A stretch of 64,000 bases of DNA, from positions 4,402,001-4,466,000 of the forward strand of contig NZ_OY771430.1 of the NCBI RefSeq assembly GCF_963674565.1, in the 5' to 3' direction. Positions 25,007-33,890 of this stretch are shown piece by piece. A program made the translations under genes and the position numbers. The notes below the pieces were generated by a model. It was not told the DNA's origin. It ran no database searches and worked only from the letters and a program-made list of their open reading frames with translations. The first letter of the stretch is position 1; the number at the start of each line of letters is the position of its first letter. Source of the DNA: an uncultured Carboxylicivirga sp. (GTDB lineage: Bacteria; Bacteroidota; Bacteroidia; Bacteroidales; Marinilabiliaceae).

Positions 25007-28000
25007 TTACCATCCGGCCAGAATATTCAGCCCAAACTGGCCTGGCTTGAACTCTCCCTGATGGTAAGGAAAGGCGTAATAAGGTTCGATAACCATTGCT
25101 CCGAAAAGATTTATCCGATATGCCAGACCACTGCTAAAAACAGGGATTCTTTCACTGGCAGAATGAGTAGTTAAGCTTAAAACCGGGTGACTTTCCTGGT
25201 TCCAACATACACCAGCATCAATAAATAATGCCAGCTCGCTAAATAATATGCCGGAAGAGATCATAGCCAGTTCTCGTGGTCCGGTAAAAGGAACACGCCA
25301 CTCAATATTAGATACAAGCAGTCGGGTACCAATAAGTTGGTTTAAACTGATGGTGTTTCCATCTTCTGTTTCGTTGCCATAGAACTCGCCGGTATCATAA
25401 CCTCTCACATACCAGGGTGAACCCAAAAATAATTCAGTCATCCGATCGCTGTCAGAATCGTTTCCGTATCTCCCGTAGTGGTATATTCTGAAAGCCAGAC
25501 TGTAAGGCTTAACAAAGAAATATTTTCTATAATCAACTAATAAGGTTTGCATCTTCATATGATGCAAATAATGTTCTGCCTGTATTCGTAACCGCTTTCC
25601 TTCAACCGGTGAAGCTAAGCCCATTTTTGTATTGTCAATTACAAAAGCAAAATCGAGGATAGCAGTTCCAAATCCTGATGGGGCTGGCATTTTTTCCTTC
25701 TCAGAAGCATAAAACTGATTGTATGAACTCAGGTTTTTGAATTTCTCTATTCGATAATGATAGAGAGCATAAGAAGCTCCTAACTCAAACCGTCGTGTTT
25801 TATTGATGGGAATAAAGGTGAAAACAGATGCTTTGTCTTCAAAAGTTCGTCTGAAAAGGTAACTCAGACTTTTACCGGTAGTTCCGTCTTCGTTTTCAAT
25901 AATATCGTAAGTAAAACTGCCATATCGGTATGGAATGTGTGATAAACTGGTTCCAACCTTTATCCTTTTTTGCTGGTTGATATAGGCTACCTGTCCACCA
26001 AAATCATATACCTCACCATTAATACTTAGCGCTGTATAAAGCATGTTCTGTCCCAGAATGTCACTAAATAGTGCTTCCATACTACCTGCCATACCAGCGC
26101 CAAACCTGCCTGCCATAACTCCTCCCTGGATATTTCCCAGGTAATCGAGTTTAAATTTTCTTTTTATCTGATCATTAAAGAAGCTATCAACAGAGAGGGT
26201 ATAGGGTTGGCGATTAAAATATAAGTTGGTTTCCACCTGCGATGGGATAGGAGAGAAAGGGACCAGGCGTGATGCGGCAAGATTCATCTGTCTGTCGTGA
26301 ACCTCTTTTTTATTTCGGTTGATAAATTTTGTGTTGGTTTTATAAATCGAAAACTCACCGTCCCACAGCATGGTATAATATAAACATTGTCCTGATACTG
26401 CAAGGGCAGGAGAGTATTCTGTCATACCAATGATACCTGTTGGATATTCGGTAATTCTGAATATTTGATTATTTGATGTATTCAGAAGGTACAGATTTCG
26501 TCGACCGTCAAAATCGGATAAAAATAAGACTTCATCGTGCGAACCTAACTCAACAGGATTCAGGTTTTTTGCTCCTTCAAAAGTGTTAAAAACCTTATGC
26601 TTCCATTCTTTATCTGTGTAGGCAATATTAAAAAAACCTCTTGAATTAGGTAAATGTTTTTCCGAAGGCTCATCTGTACTATAATAAATATGTTGTCCGC
26701 TCTTCGACCAAGATGGTTGCATGCAGGCAAATCTGTTATTAGTCAAATTGCGTAATTCTTTCGATTTAAGATGATAGATGTATATGTCCGATTGAGCCTC
26801 TTTCAGACCAGCAAAGGCAATCTCATCACCATCGGGTGACCATGTTGGCCAATTGATATCATCTACCTGTTCGAAACTAATTTCATTGATAATTTGCTTT
26901 TTTTTCGTATCAAAAATCATACAGGTTGCTTTCCCTTTTGCAAAAGCAATAAAAGCAAAATACCGACTGTCGGGTGACCAGCATCCTGATGTTTCGAGAT
27001 AATTAAGCGCATCAATTTCATCGTGGCTGGTGGCTGTATATAAGCGCGACTCAACGTCGCCGGTATTTGCATTGGCCAAAAATAAATCGATGGCATACAG
27101 ATCTCTCTCTGACAAAAACACGATGTGTTTTCCATCAGGACTCACTGCAGGATTCAGATTATAACGTCCGCTGTTTTTTTTCGATAATATTCGTTCTCCT
27201 ATAATGGTAAAGGTTGAATCGATTGAAGCATCCAATAAATGATCCTTTATTGTTTTTTTCCACAACACCGATAACGAATCAGTTGAAATCATTAAAACAT
27301 CACCTATTGCTTTTTCGTAGCCTTCCCGGGCAGTAGCTTTGAATAATCGGGGTACATATTGTTCTCCGTATTTATAAGAAATAAATGCCCAGAATGAATG
27401 ACCAAAGCGGTATGGCGAGTACCGATAATCGTAGGTCATTTCCTTTAAAGAAGGGAAATGATTATTAATCAAGGCATCACGCATCCATAAGTTAGTTTGG
27501 CTGTTGACACTGCCGATTGAGAGGTATTCAGCCATTCCTTCCACCATCCATAATGGGATATTGCCAATTGACATCAGACTTATTTCCGGGTCAACTTCCA
27601 GCATGTGATACTGAAAAGCATGTACCAATTCATGTCCCATCACGTGATCTGTCTGATGATGGCTATAGGTAACAGGTAAAACAACACGATTTTTCATTCC
27701 TTCGGTAACACCTCCGGTACCAACATCAATTCGACTGCCAATTGCGGTGGTTTGCTGAAAATCGGCATGATTCGAATACAGGATAATTGGGTTTCGAGTA
27801 TAAAAAGTATCGATTAAAACCTGCTGATGATAGTAATACCATTTTTCTGCCATTTCACCTAAATCCTTAACTAATTCAGGATTTTTGAAGTAATGGTATA
27901 ATTCAAAGTGAGGTGTTTTAAAGAGTTGGTAGTTTAATTCTTTATAGGTAGGCTTATTCTGACCAAAATATTGTGCATATCCATTTATCATGAATACCAA

Positions 28001-28033
28001 AAGCATGGATGATATTATAAGCAATCTTTTCAT
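25007..28033 (-). CDS. Large exported fusion: metallopeptidase-like, TolB-type beta-propeller and Omp85-like barrel
   Basis: 1,008 residues with a Sec signal (to about residue 20). Part 1 (about 30-280) is a zinc-peptidase-like domain with HELVH at 134-138 and a downstream glutamate in LWMVEGMAEYL (E165 or E169), the gluzincin pattern. Part 2 (about 290-600) has repeated PD40/WD40-like blades (NPAVSPDGKHIVFLS, CWSPDSRYFAFIA, PTWSPDGDEIAFAG), as in TolB. Part 3 (about 620-1008) is a beta-barrel with the Omp85 signature (SPWYVRGYDTGEFYG, then LLVSNIEWRVPF). The layout suggests an outer-membrane protein with its peptidase and propeller on the periplasmic or outer side. The gene is unaccompanied, and function is unknown. 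Confidence 0.8.
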   Translation of the reverse strand: MKRLLIISSMLLVFMINGYAQYFGQNKPTYKELNYQLFKTPHFELYHYFKNPELVKDLGEMAEKWYYYHQQVLIDTFYTRNPIILYSNHADFQQTTAIGSRIDVGTGGVTEGMKNRVVLPVTYSHHQTDHVMGHELVHAFQYHMLEVDPEISLMSIGNIPLWMVEGMAEYLSIGSVNSQTNLWMRDALINNHFPSLKEMTYDYRYSPYRFGHSFWAFISYKYGEQYVPRLFKATAREGYEKAIGDVLMISTDSLSVLWKKTIKDHLLDASIDSTFTIIGERILSKKNSGRYNLNPAVSPDGKHIVFLSERDLYAIDLFLANANTGDVESRLYTATSHDEIDALNYLETSGCWSPDSRYFAFIAFAKGKATCMIFDTKKKQIINEISFEQVDDINWPTWSPDGDEIAFAGLKEAQSDIYIYHLKSKELRNLTNNRFACMQPSWSKSGQHIYYSTDEPSEKHLPNSRGFFNIAYTDKEWKHKVFNTFEGAKNLNPVELGSHDEVLFLSDFDGRRNLYLLNTSNNQIFRITEYPTGIIGMTEYSPALAVSGQCLYYTMLWDGEFSIYKTNTKFINRNKKEVHDRQMNLAASRLVPFSPIPSQVETNLYFNRQPYTLSVDSFFNDQIKRKFKLDYLGNIQGGVMAGRFGAGMAGSMEALFSDILGQNMLYTALSINGEVYDFGGQVAYINQQKRIKVGTSLSHIPYRYGSFTYDIIENEDGTTGKSLSYLFRRTFEDKASVFTFIPINKTRRFELGASYALYHYRIEKFKNLSSYNQFYASEKEKMPAPSGFGTAILDFAFVIDNTKMGLASPVEGKRLRIQAEHYLHHMKMQTLLVDYRKYFFVKPYSLAFRIYHYGRYGNDSDSDRMTELFLGSPWYVRGYDTGEFYGNETEDGNTISLNQLIGTRLLVSNIEWRVPFTGPRELAMISSGILFSELALFIDAGVCWNQESHPVLSLTTHSASERIPVFSSGLAYRINLFGAMVIEPYYAFPYHQGEFKPGQFGLNILAGW

Positions 28034-28123
28034 TCACCTATTTTAGTCGTCAGAAGAAGTAATAATATACGACTATTTAAGATGAATGATGCAGAATTTT
28101 TTGATTTTAAGATTAATAGAGAC

Positions 28124-28149
28124 AAAAAAAGCGGCCATAAGCCGCTCTT
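28124..28149 (-). terminator. Rho-independent terminator of clpX
   Basis: Stem AGCGGC (28130-28135), loop CATAA, GCCGCT (28141-28146). On the minus strand a run of seven Ts follows. It lies about 25 bp past the clpX stop. Confidence 0.85.
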
Positions 28150-28170
28150 TAATATTGTTTTTGAACTTTT

Positions 28171-29385
28171 TTAGCTTGCCTTAAGTCGGGCAATGTTAGC
28201 ACGTTCTATTTTCTTTTTAGCATAGTCGAGACTAATGATTAGCTCTTTGTCTTTACCAGAAGGTGCATTAAACATTGAGTCAATCATGATCGTTTCGCAA
28301 ATGGAACGTAATCCACGTGCACCCAATTTAAATTCTACTGCCTTATCAACGATATAGTCTAACACTTCATCCGTAAATACCAACTTAATCTTATCAATAT
28401 CAAACAACTTTTCGTACTGTTTGATTATCGAATTTTTAGGTTCGGTAAGGATACGTCTCAGAATTTCACGGTTTAAAGGTTGCAGATAGGTCAATACTGG
28501 TAAACGACCAATAATCTCTGGTATCAAACCAAATGACTTCAAATCCTGTGGCGCAATATATTGCAACAGGTTATCCTTATCAATTTTCTCGTTTGATTTG
28601 CTGGCTGTATATCCAACTACTTTAGTATTTAAACGCTGTCCTATTTTTCGTGTAATACCATCAAAAGCACCACCACACACAAACAGAATATTTTTGGTAT
28701 CAACCGGAATCATTTTCTGTTCAGGATGCTTACGACCTCCTTGGGGTGGAACATTAACAATTGAACCTTCCAGTAATTTTAAAAGGCCTTGCTGAACTCC
28801 TTCGCCTGAAACATCACGAGTAATGGAAGGGTTATCGCTCTTACGGGCAATTTTGTCTATCTCATCGATAAATACAATGCCTTTTTCTGCAGCTTCCACA
28901 TTGTAATCGGCAGCCTGCAACAAGCGTGTTAGGATACTTTCAATATCTTCTCCAACATAACCAGCTTCGGTAAGTACGGTTGCATCAACAATGGTGAACG
29001 GTACATGCAACATACGGGCGATGGTGCGGGCAAGTAATGTCTTACCTGTTCCTGTTTCACCAACCAAAATGATGTTCGATTTTTCAATCTCTACCTCATC
29101 ATTGGTGTTTTTTTGCATCAAACGCTTGTAGTGATTGTATACTGCAACGGAAAGATACTTCTTCGCCTCATCCTGTCCGATCACATATTGATCAAGAAAT
29201 TTTTTGATTTCAAGCGGTTTAAGAAGTGTTATCTCATCAACGTTAAATGAGTTTTTCTTCTTGAACTCTTCATCCAGAATTGAATGTGCCTGTTCGATAC
29301 AATTATCACAAATATGTCCTGAAACTCCAGCAATTAACAGGTTTGTATCTTTTCTTTCTCTACCACAAAAAGAACACTTATCCAT
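28171..29385 (-). CDS. clpX: ATP-dependent protease ATPase subunit ClpX
   Basis: 404 residues. The N-terminal zinc-binding domain has C4, C7, C26 and C29 (CSFC...CDNC), used for dimerisation and adaptor binding. The AAA+ domain has Walker A GETGTGKT (109-116), Walker B with FIDEIDKIA, the sensor and the pore loop, and the C-terminal small domain begins after ELKLG-type sequence (VEFKLGARGLRSICETIM). ClpX unfolds tagged proteins and feeds them into ClpP. It follows clpP by 73 bp in the same direction, and the order tig-clpP-clpX is the classic bacterial arrangement. Confidence 0.98.
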   Translation of the reverse strand: MDKCSFCGRERKDTNLLIAGVSGHICDNCIEQAHSILDEEFKKKNSFNVDEITLLKPLEIKKFLDQYVIGQDEAKKYLSVAVYNHYKRLMQKNTNDEVEIEKSNIILVGETGTGKTLLARTIARMLHVPFTIVDATVLTEAGYVGEDIESILTRLLQAADYNVEAAEKGIVFIDEIDKIARKSDNPSITRDVSGEGVQQGLLKLLEGSIVNVPPQGGRKHPEQKMIPVDTKNILFVCGGAFDGITRKIGQRLNTKVVGYTASKSNEKIDKDNLLQYIAPQDLKSFGLIPEIIGRLPVLTYLQPLNREILRRILTEPKNSIIKQYEKLFDIDKIKLVFTDEVLDYIVDKAVEFKLGARGLRSICETIMIDSMFNAPSGKDKELIISLDYAKKKIERANIARLKAS

Positions 29386-29458
29386 ACAGTTGTTTTAAAC
29401 ACGAATGCAGAGTCAACCTCAAAGGCTGATTCTGCATCGCTATATTTTAAGTCAATAT

Positions 29459-30136
29459 TTACTTAGGATTACGAACCAATACTTCATCAATCATTCCGTA
29501 TTCTTTCGCTTCCTCAGCTGTCATCCAATAATCACGGTCAGAATCTTTTTCAACCTTTTTGTAGGTATTACCCGAGTGATCGGCAATAATAGTGTACAAT
29601 TCTTTCTTCAGCTTTAAAATTTCCCTTGCAGTAATTTCAATGTCTGAAGCCTGTCCTTGCGCTCCTCCCATTGGCTGATGAATCATTACACGTGAATGCT
29701 TCAGTGCAGAGCGTTTCCCCTTGGTTCCTGCTGTTAACAAAACAGCTCCCATTGATGCTGCCATACCTGTACAGATAGTAGCTACATCTGATGAGATATA
29801 TTGCATGGTATCGTATATACCCAAACCGGCATGTACCGAACCTCCAGGAGTGTTAAAATAGATAGAGATGTCCTTTGAAGGATCAGCTGACTCTAAATAA
29901 AGTAACTGTGCCTGAATAACATTGGCCACATAATCATCAATTGGCAAGCCAAGAAAAATAATGCGGTCCATCATCAAACGTGAGAAAACGTCCATGCTGG
30001 CCACATTTAACTGACGCTCTTCAATAATAGTTGGTGAAATATAACTATTTGTAATTGAAGTATATTGGTCAAGAACCAGGCTGTTTATACCTAAATGCTT
30101 TGTAGCGTATTTTTTAAAATCTTTTGGATCAATCAT
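29459..30136 (-). CDS. clpP: ATP-dependent Clp protease proteolytic subunit ClpP
   Basis: I choose the ATG at 30136 (225 residues). The open frame reaches 30142, but its first codon is TTG. The N-terminal extension of about 30 residues before the usual IIEERQL start is typical of Bacteroidota ClpP. The catalytic triad is Ser128 in GMAASMGAVLLTAG, His153 in SRVMIHQP and Asp202 in DRDYWM. Fourteen subunits form a barrel that degrades proteins fed by ClpX. It lies between tig (60 bp upstream) and clpX (73 bp downstream). Confidence 0.98.
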   Translation of the reverse strand: MIDPKDFKKYATKHLGINSLVLDQYTSITNSYISPTIIEERQLNVASMDVFSRLMMDRIIFLGLPIDDYVANVIQAQLLYLESADPSKDISIYFNTPGGSVHAGLGIYDTMQYISSDVATICTGMAASMGAVLLTAGTKGKRSALKHSRVMIHQPMGGAQGQASDIEITAREILKLKKELYTIIADHSGNTYKKVEKDSDRDYWMTAEEAKEYGMIDEVLVRNPK

Positions 30137-30202
30137 CTTCAAAAATTTTTATTTGCTATGCTAAATTAGTAATTAAACAGCCCGATAGGCATGTCTGTTC
30201 TA

Positions 30203-31561
30203 TTATTTTTCGAATAATTTATTAAAATCTTCTCTAGAGATTTCTTTCTCTTCGATTTTAACAGCCTCTTTAATGAACTCCATCACCTTGTCATTGATAG
30301 CTCCTTCAGCCATTTGACGACGTTGTTCTTCTTTCTGAATCATTTCTTTAGCATAGTTCTCAAGGTGCTCATCAGGCACATTGTTTAAACCATATTGCAT
30401 AAATTGAATACGTGCTGATTTCTTTGCATAATCAATTACGTCAGCTTCTTCAATTTTAATTTCGTTTTCCTTAATTAAGGTATTGCGAATTAACTGCCAT
30501 TTCAAGTCTTCTAAGAAACGAGGCATCTCATTCTCCAATGTTTGCTCATCCAACTGCTCGTTTTCGCGGTTTGTTGCCAGCAACCATCTTTTTAAGAATG
30601 CTTCAGGAAATGCAACATCCACTTTACTCATTAATTTATCTTTGGCATCAATGGTGAAACGATAATCTGTTTCCATAGCCAACATATTTGCAAAGTCGCT
30701 CTTAACTTTCTCCTTAAATTCTTCTTCTGATTTTACTTCACCTTCACCGAAAGCTTTGTCAAACATTTCCTGATTCATTTCAGGTTGTTTAAACTCTGTT
30801 ACTTCTGTAATGGTAAATTGAAAATCACTTGTCAAAGCTTCAGCAACTTCTTTTTCGATTCCTAACATGTAAGTTATTTCTGTTTCGTTAGGGAAAGCTT
30901 TTTTAGGATTGAAAGTGATAACATCACCTGCTTTAGCACCAACTAATTTTGCTTTTTCTGCATCGTCTTTGATGATTTGTAGAGAGATAACAGCATTTTC
31001 TTTTGTTATACCTTCTTCAACTACTTCACCGTTTTCGTTCAACTCAGCAAAACTACCTTTCACCATTGATTTCTCTGTTACTTCATCAACTTTTTCAGTT
31101 GTGCCGAAACGACCTGCGATAGAATCAACTTGTGTGGCAAGCATCTCGTCAGTTATCTCAATGCTATATAGTGGTAATTTCTCACGCTTAGTTAATTTCA
31201 CTTCCACCTCTGGAGCAATGGCTACATCAAATGCAAACTCGAAGCTATCAGCAGTATCAAAGTCAATTAATTCTTGTGATTCAGATGGAAGTGGTTCACC
31301 CAACAAATCCAAGTTGTTTTCAACAATGTATTGGTGAATGCTTTCAGAAACTAATTTATTAACTTCATCAGCAATGATTGCTCTGCCATACATTTTTTTT
31401 ACTACTCCGGCAGGTACCTTACCCGGACGGAAACCAGGCATATTCACGCGCTTACGATAATCTTTCAAGACATCGTCCACCTTTTTTGCATAATCCTCTT
31501 TCTCAACAGTTAGTTTAATAACCGCGTTTAATGCATCAATGTTTTCCTTTGAAATGTTCAT
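30203..31561 (-). CDS. tig: Trigger factor, ribosome-bound chaperone
   Basis: 452 residues. The N-terminal ribosome-binding domain has the GFRPGKVP motif (residues about 41-48, MPGFRPGKVPAGVVKKMYG). The middle PPIase-like domain (about 150-250) is divergent and probably inactive as an isomerase, as in many Bacteroidota members. The C-terminal arms follow. It meets nascent chains at the ribosome exit tunnel. The gene is at the head of the tig-clpP-clpX cluster. The sequence has no HIS or FK506-type active-site residues that I could name. Confidence 0.95.
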   Translation of the reverse strand: MNISKENIDALNAVIKLTVEKEDYAKKVDDVLKDYRKRVNMPGFRPGKVPAGVVKKMYGRAIIADEVNKLVSESIHQYIVENNLDLLGEPLPSESQELIDFDTADSFEFAFDVAIAPEVEVKLTKREKLPLYSIEITDEMLATQVDSIAGRFGTTEKVDEVTEKSMVKGSFAELNENGEVVEEGITKENAVISLQIIKDDAEKAKLVGAKAGDVITFNPKKAFPNETEITYMLGIEKEVAEALTSDFQFTITEVTEFKQPEMNQEMFDKAFGEGEVKSEEEFKEKVKSDFANMLAMETDYRFTIDAKDKLMSKVDVAFPEAFLKRWLLATNRENEQLDEQTLENEMPRFLEDLKWQLIRNTLIKENEIKIEEADVIDYAKKSARIQFMQYGLNNVPDEHLENYAKEMIQKEEQRRQMAEGAINDKVMEFIKEAVKIEEKEISREDFNKLFEK

Positions 31562-31652
31562 CTGCTTTGATTTAAAGTGAACTCACCTCTTCTATAAAAG
31601 CGAATTTGTATCCGAGGGAAAGAAATATTTAAAATTACAATTTGTACTAACT

Positions 31653-31697
31653 AAAAAAAACCGCCTCATCGTCGATTTGACTCGATCTATGAGGCGG
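31653..31697 (-). terminator. Terminator of tRNA-Leu
   Basis: 9-bp stem CCGCCTCAT (31661-31669) / ATGAGGCGG (31689-31697), with a further inner stem-like TCGA/TCGA. The minus strand continues into eight Ts (the A-run at 31653-31660). Confidence 0.85.
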
Positions 31698-31704
31698 TAT
31701 GCTG

Positions 31705-31786
31705 TGCGGATGAAGGGACTCGAACCCCCACGCCTCTCGGCACTAGATCCTAAGTCTAGCGCGGCTACCAATTACGCCACATCCGC
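31705..31786 (-). tRNA. tRNA-Leu (anticodon UAG)
   Basis: The minus strand folds as a standard class II tRNA of 82 nt: acceptor stem GCGGATG/CATCCGC with discriminator A, D-loop with AATTGGTA, anticodon stem CTAGA/TCTAG with loop CTTAGGA (anticodon TAG), long variable arm TGCCGAGAGGCG, and T-arm with GGTTCGAGTCC. Codon CUA is read. The 3' CCA is not encoded and must be added. A near-ideal promoter precedes it (TATCTTTG at 31806-31813, TTTG at 31832-31835, gap 18), and a strong terminator follows. Confidence 0.97.
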
Positions 31787-31805
31787 ATTTTCGTGTTTCG
31801 CGGTG

Positions 31806-31835
31806 CAAAGATAATAGCTTTTTTATTACCGCAAA
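31806..31835 (-). promoter_or_regulatory. Promoter of tRNA-Leu
   Basis: Minus strand: -33 box TTTG (31832-31835), 18 nt, -7 box TATCTTTG (31806-31813). Both match the Bacteroidota consensus, and the -7 box lies 20 bp before the tRNA 5' end. Confidence 0.75.
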
Positions 31836-31854
31836 ATATTTTTTTCAAAAAAAT

Positions 31855-32607
31855 CTACTTGGCAAAATCTCGACGCTTCAGCTCAAAGTCATCGCCAAGG
31901 TAAAGGCGTTTCACATCTTCGTCTAAAGCAAGGTCTTCCGCTGTACCGGCTTTCAAAATTTTACCTTCAAATAATAAATAGGCTCTGTCGCAAATGGCTA
32001 AAGTTTCGTGAACATTATGGTCTGTGATCAGGATTCCGATGTTTTTAAATTTAAGTTTTGCTACAATTTCCTGAATATCTCTAACTGCAATAGGATCGAC
32101 ACCCGCAAAAGGTTCATCGAGCAAAATAAATTTGGGGTTGATGGCCAGTGCACGGGCAATCTCAGTTCTCCGGCGCTCTCCTCCTGATAACTGAATACCC
32201 AGACTTTTTCTAATGTGGGTTAATGAGAATTCTTCAAGCAATTCTTCCATGCGTTCTTTCTGATATTGCTTACTGTAGTTGGTCATTTCCAATACCGATC
32301 TGATATTATCCTCAACACTAAGTTTACGAAATACGCTGGCTTCCTGTGCCAGATAGCCAATCCCTTTTTGAGCTCTTCTGAAAACAGCATCGTTTGTTAT
32401 TTCTTCATCATTGAGGTAGATCTTTCCACTATTGGGTTTAATGAGACCTACAGTCATATAAAAGGTAGTAGTTTTTCCAGCACCATTCGGGCCAAGTAAT
32501 CCTACAATTTCACCTTGTTCTAAACTAACCGAAACTCCTTTTACAACAGTTCGGTTCTTATATTTCTTAATGAGGTTATTGGTATGAAGTTTTAATTTCT
32601 CTTCCAT
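31855..32607 (-). CDS. lptB: LPS export ABC transporter ATP-binding protein LptB
   Basis: 250 residues. Walker A is GPNGAGKTT, the Q-loop follows, the ABC signature is LSGGERRRTEIARAL, and Walker B is FILLDEPFAGVD, which is the LptB-type version. It binds the LptFG membrane pair, not present here, and powers extraction of lipopolysaccharide from the inner membrane. It starts 6 bp after tatC on the same strand, so the two are one transcript. It ends just before the tRNA-Leu promoter. Confidence 0.95.
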   Translation of the reverse strand: MEEKLKLHTNNLIKKYKNRTVVKGVSVSLEQGEIVGLLGPNGAGKTTTFYMTVGLIKPNSGKIYLNDEEITNDAVFRRAQKGIGYLAQEASVFRKLSVEDNIRSVLEMTNYSKQYQKERMEELLEEFSLTHIRKSLGIQLSGGERRRTEIARALAINPKFILLDEPFAGVDPIAVRDIQEIVAKLKFKNIGILITDHNVHETLAICDRAYLLFEGKILKAGTAEDLALDEDVKRLYLGDDFELKRRDFAK

Positions 32608-32613
32608 GTTGCG

Positions 32614-33432
32614 TTAATTATTTGCCATTTGTTTTGCTCGCTTCGCTTCAATTTTTCGGGCAATCACTATCCCTGACTCGTACAATATAATCAAAGGAAT
32701 ACATACTAACAATTGACTGATCACATCCGGTGGAGTTATCACGGCTGCTAAAATCAACGCCAGCACAATAGAGTGTTTCCTGTATTTTCGTAAAAACTCA
32801 GAGCTTACAATTCCTACCTTGGCAAGGAAATAAATGAAGATGGGTAATTCAAAAATAATACCTCCGGCCAAAACTATTGAGGTAATGGTACCAATATATG
32901 AACCCAGATTAACAATGTTTTCAACTTTCTCACTTACCTGGTAGGTTCCCAGAAAATGAACCGATAAAGGACATATTATATAGTAAGCGAATAAGATTCC
33001 TACAGTGAATAGGATTGAAGTAAAGAAAATGGCTCCTCTTGAATGCTTCACTTCTTTTGAATACAATGCGGGTTTAATAAAACGCCAGAATTCCCAAAAT
33101 ACATAAGGAAAGGCAACCACGATACCGGCAACAAAAGAAACCCAAATGTGAGTTGTAAACTGCCCAGACATTTTAATGTTCTGAAAGCTTAATGGCTCTT
33201 GATTGATGCACAATACGGGCATATTCAATTCTGAAGCTAACCAACACAGCAATCGATTGGTAAAGAAATCGGGATCGGATGGAGCCAAAATAACTGTGTC
33301 AAATACAAAGCCTTTAAAGATAAAGGCCAGCACAGCGAAAATGAAAACACCTGCAAATGCCCTGACCAAGTGCCAACGAAGCACCTCCAAATGATCCAGA
33401 AACGACATCTCTCCGGAAGAATTATTACTCAT
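32614..33432 (-). CDS. tatC: Twin-arginine translocase subunit TatC
   Basis: 272 residues with six predicted membrane helices. TatC marks include the N-terminal EMSFLDHLEVLRWHLVRAF (the family EL.R pattern) and the FEFWRFI-like segment (FPYVFWEFWRFIKPALY), and then GGIIFELPIFIYFLAKVGIV. A longer first periplasmic loop (about 60-90) with two Cys is present, as seen in Bacteroidota TatC. It recognises twin-arginine signal peptides. No TatA/B gene lies next to it. The gene heads a two-gene unit with lptB. Confidence 0.95.
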   Translation of the reverse strand: MSNNSSGEMSFLDHLEVLRWHLVRAFAGVFIFAVLAFIFKGFVFDTVILAPSDPDFFTNRLLCWLASELNMPVLCINQEPLSFQNIKMSGQFTTHIWVSFVAGIVVAFPYVFWEFWRFIKPALYSKEVKHSRGAIFFTSILFTVGILFAYYIICPLSVHFLGTYQVSEKVENIVNLGSYIGTITSIVLAGGIIFELPIFIYFLAKVGIVSSEFLRKYRKHSIVLALILAAVITPPDVISQLLVCIPLIILYESGIVIARKIEAKRAKQMANN

Positions 33433-33890
33433 CTTTTTTAAGATTGAATTTTTAATGATTCAGCGCCGACAAATTTAGTTATTCAAATTGTTAAAAATAC
33501 TTAAACGAAATAGTCAGGATTACTATAATCATGCGCATTGCGAAGATAATATTCACAATCTGTTTTACAAACTTCTTGTTATTGAGAAAGATTATGCATA
33601 ACTTCAATTTATAAGATTTTATTTAGCTAATTATTAATTGATTAATAGTACAATTGATAAACTGATATCTAAACGAAAGACATTAAACAAAATACACCTT
33701 TGGATCGATATTAAGAGAACTGTTTCACTATCTTTCAAATAGGTTGAACAATTATTTAAGATAGATTAAGATTTCAGGGTTCATAAAAACACGGATTTTA
33801 AATCTTTTAAAGTTATTTTTGTTTAAAGTCTTGAATTGAGGAAAACATTTCGGACGGGAACTACCGCCGGAAAGAAATTTAAAAATTGTT
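33433..33890. promoter_or_regulatory. Divergent intergenic region between tatC and recQ
   Basis: 458 bp with no convincing frame. For tatC, TAAATTTG (minus strand, 33470-33477) matches the -7 consensus. For recQ, TATTTTTG at 33814-33821 also matches, which would give a leader of about 65 nt. Nothing else was recognised in the AT-rich middle part. Confidence 0.4.

Noticed and set aside
27645..27656. CACGTG core looking like a parS half-site
   Set aside because: It lies within a coding region and lacks the flanking GTT/AAC arms; no full parS palindrome was found near parAB or elsewhere.
31705..31786. tRNA-Leu as a possible integration hot spot
   Set aside because: Both sides carry ordinary housekeeping genes, and no repeated tRNA end or integrase is seen.
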